Part shown: piece by piece, positions 1-11,810 of the stretch
Position numbering within the stretch: the stretch's first letter is position 1
Layout of the letters: each line of letters begins with the position of its first letter
Source of the DNA: Temnopleurus reevesii
Taxonomy: Eukaryota > Echinodermata > Echinoidea > Temnopleuroida > Temnopleuridae
Length of the DNA stretch: 64,000 bases
NCBI GenBank assembly: GCA_036244855.1
Contig: BQKZ01000507.1
Span: 1 to 64,000, forward strand
Direction of reading: 5' to 3'
Notes under the pieces: generated by a model
What the model was told of the DNA's origin: nothing
What the model saw: only the letters and a program-made list of their open reading frames with translations
Database searches by the model: none
Made by a program: the position numbers and the translations under genes

Positions 1-1070
1 TGGTGTCCACCTGGGCATTAATGTCTCACAAATCTCTATGTCATAATATACATCATACTGCGACCAAGATGAGACAAGCATTAGCCAAATTTTCAGGACA
101 AAGGGCAAATAAAGCTTTATATATGCACATGCATAATGCAGTCGAGGTTTTATTCCCCCCATTTTCCCCTTCATATTTGCCAACTTGTCTTTCACATAAT
201 GGAAAATGAGAGATTCAAATACCCCAGACATGAACAATAATCTGAATACACAAACAATGTTAGATTTTTAATCATAGCACATTACCATCGGAGGCTGCAG
301 CAGTATATATTTTTTGATAACCGGAGAGGAATATTAAAACCCTTTTCTTATATTGATCTAACGAATCGGCAAATGCAGGATCAGAACAAAATAAAATTTC
401 ACCCACGTTTGACCCCCAAAAATTCGCTACACTATCATGTGGTGACATAGATTGTATATCATTATTACTAACAAATTCAGTACTATAATAATAAGAATAA
501 TACATAACATTTATTAGGGGCTTAATACGGATGTTTCTAAGGGCACAGTATTCTGATTACAAAAAGATTATTAACCGGTAAATTAAGTGAAGAAAAAGAG
601 GAGGAATCGTCACCATCATCATCTAATACCCACCGTTATTATCAATATCCTAATCACTGAAGAATCCACTGTCCTTCTTTTTATGTAAATCCTGTCTTTA
701 TAACCCTCTTGAGACATTCATTTAATGGGTACAATTCCACTAGACACAAACAATTACAAGATGCTTACACTGACAAGGCGAGTCCCTTGTAAAGCCTGAA
801 TTCATGGAAATTCATCAGGCTTTCCTTGGCTTGCATATTAAAGGATAATTGGAAAGAGAACTGATGCCCACCCCATTTCCTATTCCCTTTTCACTCCTCC
901 AATGTTGGCATCATGATAATTCATAAAGATATCCCTATTGAGGCAGCAGGAGAAAAATCCTTCTTACAGCACCCCAGTCTCAACAAAACCCCTCTAATTT
1001 AAAAAAAAGATTATGTTGCCAATATATACATCATCATACTTGCATGAAGGAGAACTAAAGTAATAATATC
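1..1070. other. Intronic, nothing recognised
   Basis: AT-rich sequence 3' of the GSE1 exon. Short frames at 3-209 and 272-505 have no recognisable domain or splice support. No repeats seen. Confidence 0.5.
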
Positions 1071-1244
1071 ATATTTTCATCTGAAGTTAGTAACCCCACT
1101 TTCTATGACCATCTAAATGGCAATATCAAGGACCTCCTTTTGCACCCACCCCATTATCTCTCAACTTGTTTCATCATCACATTTGCTTTAAGGTAAACTG
1201 TACGCAATACTTTCATATCTTCATCTGATACTAAAGACTCCCAA

Positions 1245-1258
1245 GTTACCATGGCAAC
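1245..1258. promoter_or_regulatory. X-box-like palindrome, copy 1
   Basis: GTTACCATGGCAAC fits the RFX X-box consensus GTNRCC-N(0-3)-RGYAAC with a 2-bp spacer. RFX factors drive ciliary genes and other targets. Binding is not shown by sequence alone. Confidence 0.5.
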
Positions 1259-1412
1259 CCAAATGACAAAATAAAACAGCCATCTCATGCCCAAATCCCA
1301 CTTTCATCCCCATCCCTCGCATGTCCTCTCCCGTACCCCTGCCACTTTTTCCAGCATTACACTTACTGTGAGGAATACTTTCATACCTTCATTTGATAGT
1401 AAAGACTCCGAA

Positions 1413-1426
1413 GTTACCATGGCAAC
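1413..1426. promoter_or_regulatory. X-box-like palindrome, copy 2
   Basis: Identical 14-mer to copy 1, 168 bp further on, in the second repeat unit. Confidence 0.5.
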
Positions 1427-1581
1427 CCAAATGACAAAATAAAACAGCCATCTCTTGCCCTATCACACTGCCATCCCCAACCATCATATAACTCCTACCA
1501 TATCTCTCCCATTTGTTCTACCATTACACTTGCAGTGAGCAATACTTTTGTATCTTCATTTGATGTTAAAAGCAAACCAAA

Positions 1582-1595
1582 GTTACCATGGCAAC
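1582..1595. promoter_or_regulatory. X-box-like palindrome, copy 3
   Basis: Identical 14-mer to copies 1 and 2, 169 bp after copy 2. Confidence 0.5.
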
Positions 1596-1768
1596 CCAAA
1601 TGACAATATCAAAACCCCAAACTTTTACCGCCACCCTAATCTCATCCCCACCCCACCCCACCCCACCCACTCCCTCCCTATCTCTCTCGCCCTTTCCATC
1701 ATCACACTTGCTCGCAGGTAAACTGTAAGCAATACATTCACATCTTCATCTGAAGTAAGTAAGGCCTA

Positions 1769-1782
1769 GTTACCATGGCGAC
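1769..1782. promoter_or_regulatory. X-box-like palindrome, copy 4 (one mismatch)
   Basis: GTTACCATGGCGAC: the second half-site carries an A-to-G change at a consensus position, so it is probably weaker. Confidence 0.35.
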
Positions 1783-1799
1783 CCAAATGACAATTTCCG

Positions 1800-2815
1800 T
1801 CATCATCCGTTGGATCAGATTACACTTGGAGATATCAGAAAGATAAAGACTTTGTTTCTCCATCTCCCCAAAGCTGGTTTTCCCTAGTCTGCAGGCACAG
1901 ACTCTTCACTTCAAATATGCAATCTGCATCGTGAATAATCCAGTCTGCAGTCAGAGACTACATTCACTCATCGAACCACTTTCCTTGGCTAACTGAGCTT
2001 CACTTCAAGTAGTCTCTTAATGCAGACACAACAATTATAAACTGTGAAAATTAAAAAACTGAAACAAATGGTCTGTGCTCGTAGACTAATTTCATGCCTC
2101 CTTTCTCCGAGATGCTGTATTGCCGGAGGCGATCATTAGATGATATATTGTTTGAGATCAGGTAAAGAGGCGCGGTAAGATAGCCCGTTATTATCAATCT
2201 TGGCTGATAGATGATTGTACCCAAAGATTCAACTCAAGATAACAATGAAGACAAGAAACATTCATCAAAATAAATTCACCCATGTTTTACAGACCCATGA
2301 TGGAACATAGCCTACAGTTAATACCGGTATTAATTTGTCACTCCAAAATGTTTTTTCTGCTTAAAATATCCACTTTGATAAAAACCTACTTTCAAATGAG
2401 TACTAGATTGCACTGTAGGGGATATATTTTCATTATCTATATTTCATTTTTCCTTTTTTCTCTTCACAAAATTAATGATTGAATCCTTAAACATTTCAGG
2501 ATAACAAGACGAGATATAAAAGTTCATGTTTAAATATTCTCATCAAATTTCTAAAGAAGAGGTGGAAAGATCAATTTTTGCAAGTTCCGCATGGACTTTT
2601 AAAACTTAAAAAAAAATGTCATAACCTGCCGTTTCATCAAAATAAAAAGTGCAAAATGTTAGCGGTACTTTTAAAAGGGGCTTTTTAAAAGATTTTAAAA
2701 ATATCTACGGAAATGCTTAATATATGATTAGTAAGATCAACTGTAATCGAAACCAACAGATGACATAAAAATTGCCATTTTTTACTACAAGATGGAGATC
2801 TTCTATCGTTCTTAC
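1800..2815. other. Intronic, nothing recognised
   Basis: Start of the intron following the GSE1 exon. Single-copy-looking AT-rich sequence without coding signal. Confidence 0.5.
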
Positions 2816-3049
2816 CATTGTCGTTGGCCTGCTTGGCCAGTTTACGCAGGGCCGCCGCGAAGCTGGAGGTGCGGGTCGCGGCCAGAGCCTGGTTGGTGCC
2901 TGCACCGCCGTTGCCGCTGGTTACGGTGACGGTGCTAGCTGATTGGCTGAAGGGGGTTACGGTTGCGGTAGTACGGTTAGCCTTGCTGTTAGCGGAGGAT
3001 ACCACGGTCAGGGGAGGGGGTTTGGTGCTTGGTCCAGGGGGGAGGTGGC
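2816..3049 (-). CDS. GSE1: GSE1 homologue, conserved N-terminal exon
   Basis: Internal coding exon of 234 bp. The acceptor is CATATCCAG/G at 3050-3051, with a CTAAT branch-like site and a very long CT tract upstream. The donor is CAATG/GTAAGA at 2814-2815. Both ends are phase 1. Read in frame it gives about 78 residues: a Pro/Thr-rich start, then RTTATVTP, a Ser/Thr/Gly-rich linker, then SSFAAALRKLAKQA. The RTTATV and SSFAAALRKLAKQA blocks match, from memory, the N-terminus of vertebrate GSE1, including order and approximate spacing. GSE1 is a nuclear coiled-coil protein found with LSD1/CoREST-HDAC repressor complexes. The exon stands out in GC content from AT-rich surroundings. Later exons would lie below position 1. 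An ORF running past the donor into the intron is a reading artefact. Confidence 0.85.
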
Positions 3050-3086
3050 CTGGATATGGGTGGATTAGAAACAGAGGCAGAACATG

Positions 3087-3345
3087 GGAGAGAGTAAAAG
3101 AGATAAAAGAGAGAGAAAGAGAGAGAGAGAGAGAGTGTAAAAAGAGAGCGAGGGGTAGAGGGAGAGAGATAGATGGGGAGGAGTTAAGTCGGGAGACAGA
3201 GAGAGTGAGAAAAGAAAATAAAGAGGGAGAGAGAGAAATAAAGAGAGAGAAAGAGAAAGAGAGAGTAAGAAGAAAATAGAAATTGAAAGGGGGTGGGGGA
3301 GAGAATCAGAGAGATTGGGAGTGAAAACGGGAGAGAAAACGGGAG
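3087..3345. repeat. GA-rich purine tract beside the GSE1 acceptor
   Basis: Almost pure purine on the + strand with (GA)n blocks and a threefold GGGAGAGAAAAC motif near 3327-3353. On the transcribed minus strand this is a CU-rich tract of about 200 nt running up to the GSE1 exon acceptor. Frames across it are compositional artefacts. Confidence 0.85.
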
Positions 3346-3349
3346 AGAA

Positions 3350-4375
3350 AACGGAAGGGAGCGTTAATCATTTTTGGTATATGAAGGTATGCAATGGAAT
3401 GGATATAGTTACCATTTTTAATTTCATGTTCAATAGCATTAGCCAGGCATTATGAGAAAGAGAGAGAAACAGACCAGATGAATAGAAAGGAAAGTATGAT
3501 AAGAGAAAGCAAATCAAATAAAAAGGTCAAAGAAAGAAATTGAAAATAAATCAGAAAAGGAAAAGTGGCATTCCAGGAGAGGGTATGATTCGAGGAAGAG
3601 AATGTTGGAATTTGTGGGTAAAAGAGAGGAAAAGAATGAAAATTAAAATATTATAAGATGCTGGTTTTATGAGCATATTAATGATGATGAATTATAAGCA
3701 AGTTATTGATGAGTTAGAGACAGTAAGAAATATTGATTTGGTAAATGCATTATGGATTTATTCACTTCATGAAGTCTCTCAGAGAAGTTCCATCTCATCT
3801 CCTTTTGTTAAATATTTAATTTGCCAAACAAATAACAGATTTTTATCTATGATGCCTTCCAATCTTCTTTCTGAAGAAAGACTAATCTACATCATATTCC
3901 TGCTTTTAAATTGATATTCCTTTTATCCGGCAATTATCAGAAAGCTTAAACAGTCAAATCTCAAAAGCTTTTTGTTGTTGCTCACAAATGCAGAATCATG
4001 TGTGATGGGATTTTCCCCCACATAGATTTATCGCTTTTGCATCACCTATTTCTAACTCATCAATAATGTACTGCATATTAGTAGAAATAACATCCCGAGG
4101 ACCAATAATATATCAATTGATTTACATTATATACACTGCTCTTCATTTAAAAGTGATGAAAACCTTGTCAATAATTAAAATGGACCATTGAGATGAATAA
4201 GAGTGAATGAAAAAAATACATTTTAAAAAAGTACTTCAAAGTCATGCAAATTTGTGTGAAAGATGCAGTTTACTTTGTGTCAACGATTAATCTCACAAAA
4301 ATCTTTAAGAATGTGAAGGAAAATGGACTCTTTTCTACTCAATTTACTATTGTGAAGGCTGGATCCCTTGTGAGT
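3350..4375. other. Intronic, low-complexity edges only
   Basis: GA-rich shoulders to about 3640, then ordinary AT-rich sequence. Frame 3669-3914 has no recognisable product. Confidence 0.45.
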
Positions 4376-4680
4376 GTGGGGAGAAAGAGAAAAAAAGAAA
4401 AGAAAGTGTGTGAAGAAAGAGAGAGGAAGGAAGAAAGGAACAGGGAAATGGGATAGAAAGATGGATGGATGAAACAATCAAAGAGAGATAGAGAAGTAAA
4501 AAAAAAATATATATATACATGTACATAGGAGAGGATAGATTAGAGAGAGAGAAAGAGTATAAGAGTAAAAAGATTTTGGAGAGAGAGAGAGAGAGAGACA
4601 GAGAGACAGATAGACAGAGAGAGAGGAAAAAACAGAGAAAGGGGAGAAAGAGAGATGGCAGAAGACGAAGAGGAAAACTA
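4376..4680. repeat. Purine-rich tract with (GA)n and (GACA)n
   Basis: Long runs of GAGA, GAAAGA and GACAGA on the + strand. Translations in either direction give Ser/Leu/Phe- or Arg/Glu/Lys-biased sequence, not real proteins. Confidence 0.8.
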
Positions 4681-6042
4681 AATATAGAGCGAGAATAAGG
4701 GATGGGGATGGAAAAGTGCGGAATACCAGCCCTCGCCAACAAAATAAAAAGGGGTGAAAATGCTCTCCATTTTGTATGCAGAGACATGCTCCATCTCTAA
4801 CATGCAATTTATGAGCGTTCTTCAATTATGCAGGCTAATGGGAAAGAGAAAGAAGCATGCCAAGACGTGACCAGTCTTTAATTTACAGTCCGGCTAAATG
4901 GTACATGGGAGGATTTCAAAAAGAGGATTCTATTAAAATGTTTATTAAAAAGGGAGAAAAAATGGAAATGGTGGGCGGCGGAGGCAAAACAAGGACGACA
5001 AACACGTTATGTACATCAAGAAAGCACACAAGACAAACATGCTTCATGCAAGGGGGGAGACTGTTGATTTTGAGGCAAGCTTCCTTCTTTTTAAGGGCAG
5101 AGTGATCATATTCTCTTCCAATTAAGAGTGTTGAATATACCTTTTGAATAGTTAATCACTTGTACAAAATCTTCCATGAGCTCAAATTCCACATTAGTCC
5201 ATATAAAATATATCTTTCTCGTTCATTCTTTAGAAAAATAAATTATTCAATTCAAACATGCACACAGTCTCTCTCCTACCCTCTCTTCCAACCTCTACTT
5301 TTCTCTCATTTCTCTACCAATCATTCCATTCCATCACCATACAGACAATAAATTTAATGTGAAGTATAAAAGCAAGAAATGTGATGCAGTAAAATTGAAT
5401 TGATGCACATCAATATACTGTATAAGCCAATATTTCGGCGTACAGATATTTTCGCGATTTCTGACCAGTCTGACACATTGGCGTGTGGTTATTTTCACGT
5501 TTTTGAAAGTGTTTGTACACAAATGAATGTNAAGTTTTTGAAAAAGTATACAAAGCTTTCATCGGCTCTGAAATGAGGAATAGTGATACACACATAGGAG
5601 ATAGATAGAAAGATAGATGGCTAGATGAATTGTATATAATTTGGGAGATGGAAAGGAAAATAGAGATATCAATACATAAAAAAGAAACTTTTGAGCAGCA
5701 AAAAAAAAAATGAAAAAGAAAAGACTGATATGGAATGAAATGACAGAGGGAGAGTGAAAAGCAAGAATCTAAAAAAAGAAACTGGCAAATAGAAGGCATA
5801 ATATTCTGCTTAAGTCAGGATAAAAGACATGGAAACAAGAGTCAGAGAGGCCCGGGTCAACAATCAAACGAAAAAAGGCCAAGAAAATCGAGGATGCCAG
5901 CACCGACATGAAAGGCGATACGACCCAACGCGAGCGAAGCCACTCCATTTACTGCCAGCCACCTCAAATCCCACCCCAGCTACCCCGACACACACAAACG
6001 CACGCACAGGCATCACAGCCCAATACCTAGCCATGCAAACCA
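4681..6042. other. Intronic; MITE fragment, single-N join, short GATA run
   Basis: Besides the fragment at 5413 and the N at 5531 there are short GATAGATAGAAAGATAGATG repeats near 5600. 5829-6113 is slightly GC-richer, with open frames on both strands but no family match. Confidence 0.4.
5413..5530. mobile_element. Left part of a TATAAGCCAA-ended fold-back repeat
   Basis: Begins ACTGTATAAGCCAATATTTC, matching the left end of the fuller element at 44648-44855. It stops at the single N at 5531, so the right arm is missing or unsequenced. Confidence 0.45.
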
Positions 6043-6588
6043 TTAAAGGGGAACCAACCCCTGAAATTATCATGTTCCCATTGAATGAAGAAAAATCAGA
6101 TGGAAAAATGTAAAAATTCACTGCCAATGATGGGGATCCGTGCGATCAGCAACATCGATGGAATCTGTGACGTCACATAGGAAAACTGCTCATTCGTTTT
6201 GTACATAATATTTTAAAAAATGGATTAATGTAGAATTTAGTGTAAATGATTCTTCTCAAAATACATGCAAAATCGGTAAAGGAATGCTAAAATCAATGCT
6301 AAACTCAAGCAGAAAACCTTCATTTTGATGATTTTTCGAAAAAGAAGAAAATTCTAAATTTTGAATACAAAGTGAATGAGGAGTTGTCCAACATGACATC
6401 ACAGATCCAGTAAATGTTGCCAATCGCAGGGATCCCCATCAACGGCAAGGATCGTCATATCTCTGTGACTCTGAAAATTCGTAACTTTTGAACGGGTTGT
6501 CTGATTTTGCTCAAATTTTCAGTTTGATCATCTGATTTTTATTCATTCACTGAGAGCACGATAACTCCAGGGGTTAGTTCCCCTTTAA
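6043..6588. mobile_element. TTAA-flanked fold-back MITE, full length
   Basis: Starts TTAAAGGGGAACCAACCCC and ends GGTTAGTTCCCCTTTAA, so TTAA flanks both ends. Inner arms also pair: GGGGATCCGTGCGATCAGCA near 6131 against TTGCCAATCGCAGGGATCCCC near 6417-6437. It has no coding capacity. TTAA targets are typical of piggyBac-type elements; the family assignment is inferred. Confidence 0.75.
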
Positions 6589-7319
6589 ATAAGGACTGAT
6601 ACGACGCCATACACAAATCCCTCTCTTTTTTGTCATCGCCTTCTTGGCCTTTCGATTAAGTATTCATGATAGCCTGCCACGTCGTCCAACGCCGATAATG
6701 CCAGTTTGGCGAGAAGGTGTTAGGCGAGCTAGAAACGAGTCGTGCGCATTATTTCGAGATCATTTTCCTTCAATAACGACTGCTATATCATCAATCCTGG
6801 GCAGGTAAATAATCCATAAGATTATTTGAATCAGATGAATCCTTAAAGGCCCATGAATCTTGTAATATATATGTGCGTTATTACTAAGAATATCACCAGA
6901 TTATTTTACCACTTATCAGCACCTTTCTGTTTTCTGGAATCACCTAGAAAGATGAATTATACTTGTTTTCATTCTTAGAAATCTATGGTAACTTCTAACG
7001 AGTTCAGCAACATTATAAGCCACAAAGGTAGATTGGCGTTTACCATTTTTCAAGCATCTTAATAAAACTTCTAAATTACAAATAAAATTAGAAAAATAAC
7101 AAATTTTTGTTATTACAATAACATATTGAACTACAAGATTTTGGCTTAAAATATGTGGAATTGGAAAGGTACCTGCAATGATTATTTAGTAACATACAAC
7201 CTGGATAAGTACACTCTTCTATAAAGTGCTTCAAAGTACAATGATCTCGAATCAAAATCCAATTCCTGTCCACCTCAGTACACCACTTGTATGCTTGTAT
7301 GCAATCCTATACCCAATTA

Positions 7320-7530
7320 AGGTACAATAAAATGGACATGCCAGGATGTTTGGATGGAGGGACACAACTTTAAGTCTATTCAGATCTACTTATATCATAT
7401 TTGCATTCATTTTTTGTTTATTTTACATATATATTAGGAGATTTATCTCATTTACAGTGTCTATTGAGCATCAAAAGGGAATCTTTTATGGTCTAAGTTT
7501 AGTCCATGTTAACCCTGTCATCCCAGTTTG
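7320..7530. repeat. Dispersed repeat, copy 1 (see 60410)
   Basis: Shares ordered blocks with 60410-60640: an ATAAAA start, GGGACA-AACT, AGATCTACTTATATCAT, TTTATTC/CATTTT, then GTCTAAGTTTAGTCC. The copies are diverged, with small indels. No coding potential recognised. Confidence 0.5.
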
Positions 7531-7844
7531 GCCAGTTTCATGGTATGCTTGTTTGCAAGCACAAACCCAATCGAGGTAGTTTATTCAGAATCAGCGATTA
7601 GTGAGGGCAAACATGTCTGGTTGGGTAGACTAGCACTGTTCAGCCAGTTTAAAGGTTTAAGTAACTATATATGCAAGGCTTCCACTCCAGACATGGCTAA
7701 TTCAATGAATCAGCTGCACTTTACCCAGGTGTAATTGGGGACTAGTATAGGAGACAAAAACACATTATCTGATTACGTGTGAGTCGAATCTATAGGATTG
7801 CATCGATGCTAGGATTACATTGCAATCCAGTGACCGGGTAATAA

Positions 7845-7925
7845 TATCTGAAGAACTTTGACATAGACATCACAGACATGATTAAGGCGCTAAATAAATC
7901 CAAACTATTATCATTATTAAACTAC
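7845..7925 (+). repeat. Degenerate retroposon 3' tail
   Basis: Contains AAGGCGCTAAATAAATCC followed by ATTATCATTATTA. This resembles the GCGCTATATAAA plus ATT-repeat tail of the SINE at 59027-59321. Confidence 0.35.
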
Positions 7926-8889
7926 TTGGACTGGGTCTGTTTTTGCAGGCTACAGGTCTAGCCACTTGCCTAATATAACAGCATTCAACCTCTTCATTCT
8001 CCTATTCCACAATACTCCCTACTTATCCACCCATGCAAAAGCCTCATTAAAATCTTGCTAGTTGTCTTTTTAATGACATAATGTGTATAAGAATTTACAG
8101 GTAGTGGGAGTGAATTTTGCAGGTACTTCAACTATGTAGTCTTTCTGTTAATTGTGATTTGTAGGAAAGACTATTACCTAATCAATAAGGGGAATATGGT
8201 TCCTAGTGAGTACTAAAAGATATATGAACTGTAAATTGTTTTGAAAAGATGTTATGTATCGCTATATTGGTTATATGTCACTTTAGAGATAGATTCAAAT
8301 TTATATATGTTTCTCGCCAATGAACACACTCCTGAACGTCCTAACAAACAAGTAAGCTACAATAGTTGGGAATCCAGTTTTCACGCATTACTTGTTGCTA
8401 TGCCAGACAAGCCTCAGGTAATCTTTGAAGCTGACAAGAACAACATAAGTGTACATGTAAAAGAGCATGCATAAAATCTGCATTTATAGTAAACCTGCAT
8501 GTTGGTACAGAATTTCTTGATTAAAAATAGGATATTCCATGCACAATATGTTTACATTACACATGTAATGATAAGGAATGCAAGAACTGTTTGGTAATAG
8601 ACAGAAAATATATATATATTCGTAACTTGTAAAAGACACAACAATGCAAAATTTGACAAATATCACAAAAATATAAGCAAATTGATGATAATTGACCATT
8701 TAAATGCACATGTAAGAGTACATCACAGCAGCAAAGATTCTCAGCAATTCCTATCAGAAAAGAAATTTAGATGACGCTACGAAAGTGTGCAATAGAAGGG
8801 TGTAATGACCCCTCCCCTTCTAGCATTTCAAGCCGTCATCTAGTAAGACATTGAGCCCCTGAAATGTCTTGGAAGGGACCATTAGCATG

Positions 8890-10680
8890 TCAATCATACA
8901 TGATATCTCCATTACAGGGAAAAAAGGGGTGGAAAATTGTACAACAGAAGTGCAACAACCTCTAGAAAAAGATGAGGGTATATTGATTGCATTTGGATGT
9001 ATTTGATGTGGTGTATGGTTTGAATGTACTGGTGTAAACATTTAATGGTCTGGAAAAGGTTCATATACTGTCAAAGAGGCACACTGAAGACTATAAAGTG
9101 TCACAATTAAAAAGTGTAATTTGCTTTACGTTGATTCATCAACAAAAATAAGATTCAGAATATTACTCCTTGAGAAGGAATATCCTACAAGTCTTAGGAT
9201 GACTATTACTAAACAAATTGAAATTTATTGATGTTTCATATATCCTGCCCCTAGTCCTCTCAGAATCAAATTTAAAAAAGAATAATATAATCCAAACAAG
9301 CCTTGGAAATTGCATTATTTTAAACAAACTATGTTCACATCTTCAGAAGATCACAGATTTCTCACAACTTACTCCTCCTAATAATCTGTAATTTTTGGGG
9401 GTTTTTGGCAAAAAAAATCCATAAACCCCAGTCCAAACTACAATCCTCATACACTCCTCCTAATCCTGCTCATTCTCCATCCTATGTTTGTTTGGCAGAA
9501 CAGCCCTTTCCCCTCTAAAAAGCCTCCATAATTCATCGCCCGTCCTGCTTTCATCCTAAAATCATCAATGGATTTTAATCACCATCTCATCGTCACCACC
9601 ACCCTATCCTCTTCATCCACCATCCCCCATCCTCTGTTTGTTTGGTGGTACAACCATTTCCCGTTTAAACCTTCTTCCACAATCCATCTTCCACAATCCA
9701 TCTTCCTTCCTGCTTTCATCCTAAAATCATCAATGGATTTTAATCTCCAACTCATCGTCGTCACCACCCCACCCCCTTTCTCATCCTCATCTCACTCTCC
9801 ATCCTCTATTTCTTTGATGGTACAGCCGTTTCCATTCCTCTAAACCGTCTTCCAAAATTCACCTCGTCCTACATTAATCATATCATCATCACTGGATTTT
9901 AATCACCATCTCATCCTCGTCACCACCCCACCCCCTTCCTCATCCTCATCATCCCCCATCCTCCATCCTCCATTTGTTTGGTGGCAAAGCCGTTTCGTGT
10001 CGAAACCGTCTTCCACAATTCACCTCGTCCTACATTAATCATATCTTCATCACTGTATTTTAATCACCATCTCATCGTCGTCACCCCCCCCCACCCCCTT
10101 CCTCATTCTCATTCTCATCCTCATCCTCATCCTCATCCTCATCATCCTCCATCCTCCACCATCCCCCATTTGTTTGGTGGTACAGCCGTTTCCATTCCTC
10201 TAAACCGTTTTCCACAATGCACCTCGTCTTACATTAATCCTAACGTCATCACTATATTTTAATCATGATCTCATCCTCGTCACCACCCCACCCCCTTCCT
10301 CATCCTCATCATCCTCCATCCTCCACCATCCCCCATTTGTTTGGTGGTACAGCCGTTTCCGTTCCTCTAAACCATCTTCCACAATTCACCTCGTCTTACA
10401 TTAATCATAACGTCATCACTATATTTTAATCATCATCTCATCCTCTGGACCACCCCACCCCCTTCCTCATCCTCATCCTCATCCTCATCCTCATCATCCT
10501 CCATCCTCCACCCTCTATTTCTTTGATGGTACAGCCATTTCCATTCCTCTAAACCGTTTTCCACAATTCACCTCGTCTTACATTAATCATAACGTCATCA
10601 CTATATTCTAATCATCAGCTCATCCTCTGGACCACCCCACCCCCTTCCTCATCCTCACCATCCTCCATTTGTTTGGTGGT
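8890..10680. repeat. Duplicated block, copy A, with 8-unit minisatellite
   Basis: 8890-9480 is single-copy-like sequence that recurs with a few percent difference from 10682. From 9486 the block is a minisatellite of about 150-195-bp units marked by TTTGTTTGGTGGTACAGCC or TTTCTTTGATGG, seen at about 9486, 9639, 9807, 9970, 10165, 10335, 10516 and 10667. Units also hold nested CATCCT hexamers of varying number. It ends at the single N at 10681. Confidence 0.8.
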
Positions 10681-10681
10681 N

Positions 10682-11790
10682 TCAATCATACATGATATCT
10701 CCATTACAGGGAAAAAAAGGTGGAAAATTGTACAACAGAAGTGCAACAACCTCTAGAAAAAGATGAGGGTATATTGCATTTAGATGTTTTTGATGTGGTG
10801 TGTGGTTTGAATGTGCTGGTGTAAACATTTACTGGTCTGAAAAAGGTTCATATACTGCCAGAGAATCATAGACTCTAAAGTGTCACAATTATAAAGTATC
10901 ATTTTGCTTTATTGTAAATCGATTCGTAAAAATTCCTCAACAAAATAAGATTCAAAATATTACTCCTTGAGTAGAACTATCCTTCAAGTCTTAGGATCAC
11001 TAGTACTAAACAAATTGAAGCTTTTACATGTTTCACATATCCTGCTCCTAGTACTCTTCAAATCAAATTTAAAAATGAGAAATAATATAACCCAAACAAA
11101 CCTTAAAAATTGCAATGTTTTAAGCAAACTATGTTCATATCTTCAGAAGATAGCAGATTTCTTGCTCCTCCTAATAATCTGTAATATTTTGTTCTTTTGC
11201 AATTTATACAATCCATAAGCCCCAGCCCAACACATACTCCTCATACACTCCTCCTAATTCTCGTCATTCTCCATCCTATGTTTGTTTTGTAGTACAGCCA
11301 TTTCACCCCTAAAAAGCCTCCATAACTCACCTGTTCTGCTTTCATCCTAAAATCATCAATGGATTTTAATCTCCAACTCATCGTCACCACCACCTCACCC
11401 TCTTCTCATCCTCCGTCCTCCACCATACTCCATCCTCCATTTGTTTGGTGGTACAGTCGTTTTCCATCTAAACCGTCTTCCACAATCCACCTCGTCCTAC
11501 ATTAATCACATCATCATCACTGGATTTTAATCACCATCTCATCCTCTGGACCACCCCACCCTCTTCCTCATCCTCATCCTCATCCTCATTCTCATCCTCA
11601 TCATCCTCTGTTCTCCACCCTCCATTTCTTTGGTAGTACAGCCGTTTCCATTCCTCTAAACCGTTTTCCACAATGCACCTCGTCTTACATTAATCAGAAC
11701 GTCATCACTATATTTTAATCATCAGCTCATCCTCTGGACCACCCCACCCCCTTCCTCATCCTCACCATCCTCCATTTGTTTGGTGGTACA
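10682..11790. repeat. Duplicated block, copy B, with 4-unit minisatellite
   Basis: Restarts at the equivalent of 8890, immediately after the single N. It repeats the unique part and then carries only four minisatellite units (about 11278, 11437, 11623, 11772) before leaving into unique sequence at about 11810. It is either the other haplotype placed in tandem or a true duplication. Confidence 0.8.
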
Positions 11791-11810
11791 GCCGTTTCCC
11801 GTCTAAACCT

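Larger units (their letters stand above)
1190..1795. repeat. Tandem repeat (~170-190 bp) with four RFX X-boxes
   Basis: Four degenerate units share a core: a CAATACTTTCATATCTTCAT-like stretch, then a GTTACCATGGCAAC palindrome, then CCAAATGACAA. The palindromes are at 1245-1258, 1413-1426, 1582-1595 and 1769-1782; the last reads GTTACCATGGCGAC. Sequence between the cores diverges much more (C-rich, CCCAC/CATCCC). A possible decayed fifth unit begins near 1075. Confidence 0.8.
6589..8889. other. Intronic; two degraded repeats, otherwise unrecognised
   Basis: 6600-6790 has scattered CpG and may be non-repetitive. Frames at 7346-7734 and 8241-8474 show no domain. Confidence 0.4.

Noticed and set aside
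2818..3279. 153-codon + strand frame over the GSE1 exon
   Set aside because: It is the reverse of the real exon and continues into the GA tract; Arg/Glu repeats are artefacts.
4347..4825. Minus-strand frames of 146 and 115 codons
   Set aside because: They cross a GA repeat; Ser/Leu/Phe runs come from CT codons.
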